From NCBI GenBank assembly GCA_035266845.1, contig DATFMP010000100.1, positions 1 through 30,960 of the forward strand: a DNA stretch of 30,960 nt. Direction: 5' to 3'. Source of the DNA: DATFMP01 sp035266845. Lineage in GTDB: Bacteria; SAR324; JACQKK01. How positions within the stretch are numbered: the first letter of the stretch is position 1; each line of letters opens with the position of its first letter. A program made the position numbers and the translations under genes. The notes under the pieces were generated by a model that had not been told where the DNA came from, did not search any database, and was given only the letters and a program-made list of their open reading frames with translations. Positions 29,685 to 30,960 of this stretch are shown piece after piece.

Positions 29685-30428
29685 CTACGTGCGCAGCAGT
29701 TCGCGGATGAGGCGCAGGCTGGCGCGGTCGGCCAGGGCCGCCGCGCGGGCATGGGCCAGCACGGCGTGCAGGTCCGCGGCCGTGTCTGCATCCGGTAGCG
29801 CCTCGATCAGCGCGGGTTGAAAGCCGGCTGCGCGGGCGGCGGCCAGGGACTGCTCCAGCACCGTGGTGCCGCCCCAGCCCTGCAGCGCGAACAGCCCGAC
29901 GGGGTCGCGGCGCGTCCCGACCAGGTAGTAGCCGCCGTCCGGGGTGGGACCGAACACGGCGTCGGCCGTGGCCAGGGCATCCGCGGCGGCGTCCCACTGC
30001 GCCGCGCCCAGCAGAGGCAGGTCCGAGCCCACCAGCAGCACCCCGGCCGGCGCGGGGGCGTCCCGCTGCGCGCGCCGGATGGCGTGCTCCATGCGCGTGC
30101 CCAGGTGCGGCCCGCGCTGGTTGTGCAGGGCGTAGTCGTTGGGCCAGGCCACGCCCGCCGCGCGAAAGGCCGTCTGGGAGGCCGCGGGCGTGATGCACAG
30201 GTGCAGGGACACGGGAATGCCGCCGCTCGCCCGGCGTGCCGCGGCCCAGGCGCGGCCCTCGGCCAGCAGGTCGTTCAGGCAGGCCACGTGAACGGCCACC
30301 GCCTGCGCTGGCGTCAGCGGTGGGCAGAGCCGGGTCTTGGTCTGCCCGGGCACGGGGGCGCGGCTGAATAGCACCAGGTGCAGGCTGGCCAACGGCGGCC
30401 AACCGGCGGCGGCGTTCCGCGCGGCCAT
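29685..30428 (-). CDS. TIGR04282-family (DUF2064) transferase
   Basis: A 247-residue GT-A-like protein of the family called 'rSAM/selenodomain-associated transferase 1'. Features: N-terminal 'LVLFSRAPVPGQTKTRLCPP' with the nucleotide-binding KTRL, then 'VLLVGSDLPLL' (DxP metal or sugar site) and 'AVFGPTPDGGYYLVG'. The start ATG 30428 overlaps the stop of the upstream TIGR04283 gene (TGATG), so the two are translationally coupled, as is usual for this pair. Such pairs occur in clusters for modified sugars, including some arsenosugar clusters, but no arsenic gene is visible here. Confidence 0.9.
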   Translation of the reverse strand: MAARNAAAGWPPLASLHLVLFSRAPVPGQTKTRLCPPLTPAQAVAVHVACLNDLLAEGRAWAAARRASGGIPVSLHLCITPAASQTAFRAAGVAWPNDYALHNQRGPHLGTRMEHAIRRAQRDAPAPAGVLLVGSDLPLLGAAQWDAAADALATADAVFGPTPDGGYYLVGTRRDPVGLFALQGWGGTTVLEQSLAAARAAGFQPALIEALPDADTAADLHAVLAHARAAALADRASLRLIRELLRT

Positions 30429-30960
30429 CAGCGCACGTCCTCGTAGCCCGCGCGCAGGCGGGCATAGTCCGGTAAGTGCCGCGCCTGCCAGTAAATGCGC
30501 CGGAACTGCCACCAGGTGCGCCAGAACCCGCGCTGGTCCCAGCGCCGCCCGGAGGTCTCCACGGCCGTGCGCGCGAGGCAGAGCGGAATGCGCGCGCGGC
30601 GCAGATCGCGCGTGAACGCGTAGTCCTCCAGGATGGGCAGCGGCGGGAAGCCGCCGCGGGCCTCGAACAGCGCGCGCGTGCAGAACAGCGCCTGATCACC
30701 CAGCGCGATACCGGTCAACCGCGTGCGCAGGGTCGCGCCCCAGGCCAGCAGCGGCAGCAGCGGGTGCCGCCCCACGATGCGCAGGCGGAATGCCCCGGCC
30801 GTGCACCCGCGGGCGGCGGCACGGCCCAGCTCGCCCTGGAAGCCCTCGGGCAGGCGCGTGTCCACGTGCAGGAACAGCAGCCAATCGCCACCGGCGGCCG
30901 CGGCCCCCGCGTTGAGCTGATGGGCGCGCCCGCGCTGGGCGGTCAGCACGCGGGCATGGG
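30428..30960 (-). CDS. TIGR04283-family glycosyltransferase, cut by the window edge
   Basis: The C-terminal 177 residues or so of a family 2-like glycosyltransferase ('rSAM/selenodomain-associated transferase 2'). Visible features: 'RGRAHQLNAGAAAAGGDWLL', then the FLHVDTRLP metal-binding DxD-like motif, 'GIALGDQALFCTRALFEARG' and FPPLPILEDYAFTRDLRR. These are the conserved GDQ and ED motifs of the family. The frame is open through the right edge (HARVLTAQRGRA). The start codon and first 50 or so residues lie outside, and an internal GTG at 30949 should not be taken as the start. It overlaps the TIGR04282 gene by one base. Confidence 0.9.
   Translation of the reverse strand, partial: HARVLTAQRGRAHQLNAGAAAAGGDWLLFLHVDTRLPEGFQGELGRAAARGCTAGAFRLRIVGRHPLLPLLAWGATLRTRLTGIALGDQALFCTRALFEARGGFPPLPILEDYAFTRDLRRARIPLCLARTAVETSGRRWDQRGFWRTWWQFRRIYWQARHLPDYARLRAGYEDVR

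Overview
The window is high-GC DNA, densely coding in short runs on both strands. A PtsP-type nitrogen phosphotransferase beside holA, a glyoxalase II, a DUF2059 protein, a PrpB/PrpF-type pair and TIGR04282/TIGR04283 transferases all point to a proteobacterium, most likely gammaproteobacterial. I cannot name the species from sequence alone. At least four segments have visibly lower GC than their surroundings and look acquired: a Fic cassette (about 2.4-3.9 kb), a monomeric isocitrate dehydrogenase (13.7-16.0 kb), a HicBA-like pair (20.5-21.4 kb) and, more weakly, a B12-binding sensor (28.7-29.5 kb).

Layout. 0-2.4 kb: two beta-propeller genes (TIGR03032 and NHL repeats). 2.4-4.0 kb: an AT-rich fic gene lying between two copies of the 3' end of the NHL gene (47-bp direct repeat). 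4.1-5.3 kb: MFS transporter with a good sigma70 promoter. 5.5-7.6 kb, minus strand: 1-Cys peroxiredoxin and a PrpF-family isomerase. 7.8-11.1 kb, minus strand: a three-gene unit encoding a MotA/ExbB-like stator protein with a long cytoplasmic tail, an ExbD/TolR-like partner with a coiled-coil spacer, and a FliG homologue, with no other flagellar gene in sight. 11.4-13.2 kb: gloB and a DUF2059 periplasmic protein. 13.2-16.7 kb: a eukaryotic-type dimeric NADP-isocitrate dehydrogenase gene, broken in several ways, with an intact monomeric NADP-isocitrate dehydrogenase sitting inside it. 16.8-20.3 kb: glycerophosphodiesterase, a small membrane protein and an ABC-2 exporter. 20.6-21.3 kb: HicBA-like pair. 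21.4-26.7 kb: serine hydrolase diverging from ptsP-holA. 26.9-28.6 kb: PrpB-type lyase and a methyltransferase. 28.7-29.5 kb: B12-binding sensor with a CarH-type W-x9-EH signature and an N-terminal four-Cys motif. 29.7 kb to the end: TIGR04282 and TIGR04283 transferases, the latter cut by the window edge.

Three intergenic regions carry copies of one dispersed twin-hairpin element in which both stems change sequence between copies but stay paired.

The strongest candidate for an undescribed system is the stator/stator/FliG operon, which looks like the parts list of a non-flagellar rotary motor. The next most interesting items are the in-situ replacement of one isocitrate dehydrogenase class by another, the zinc-ribbon/B12 photoreceptor-like protein, and the Fic cassette flanked by duplicated gene ends.
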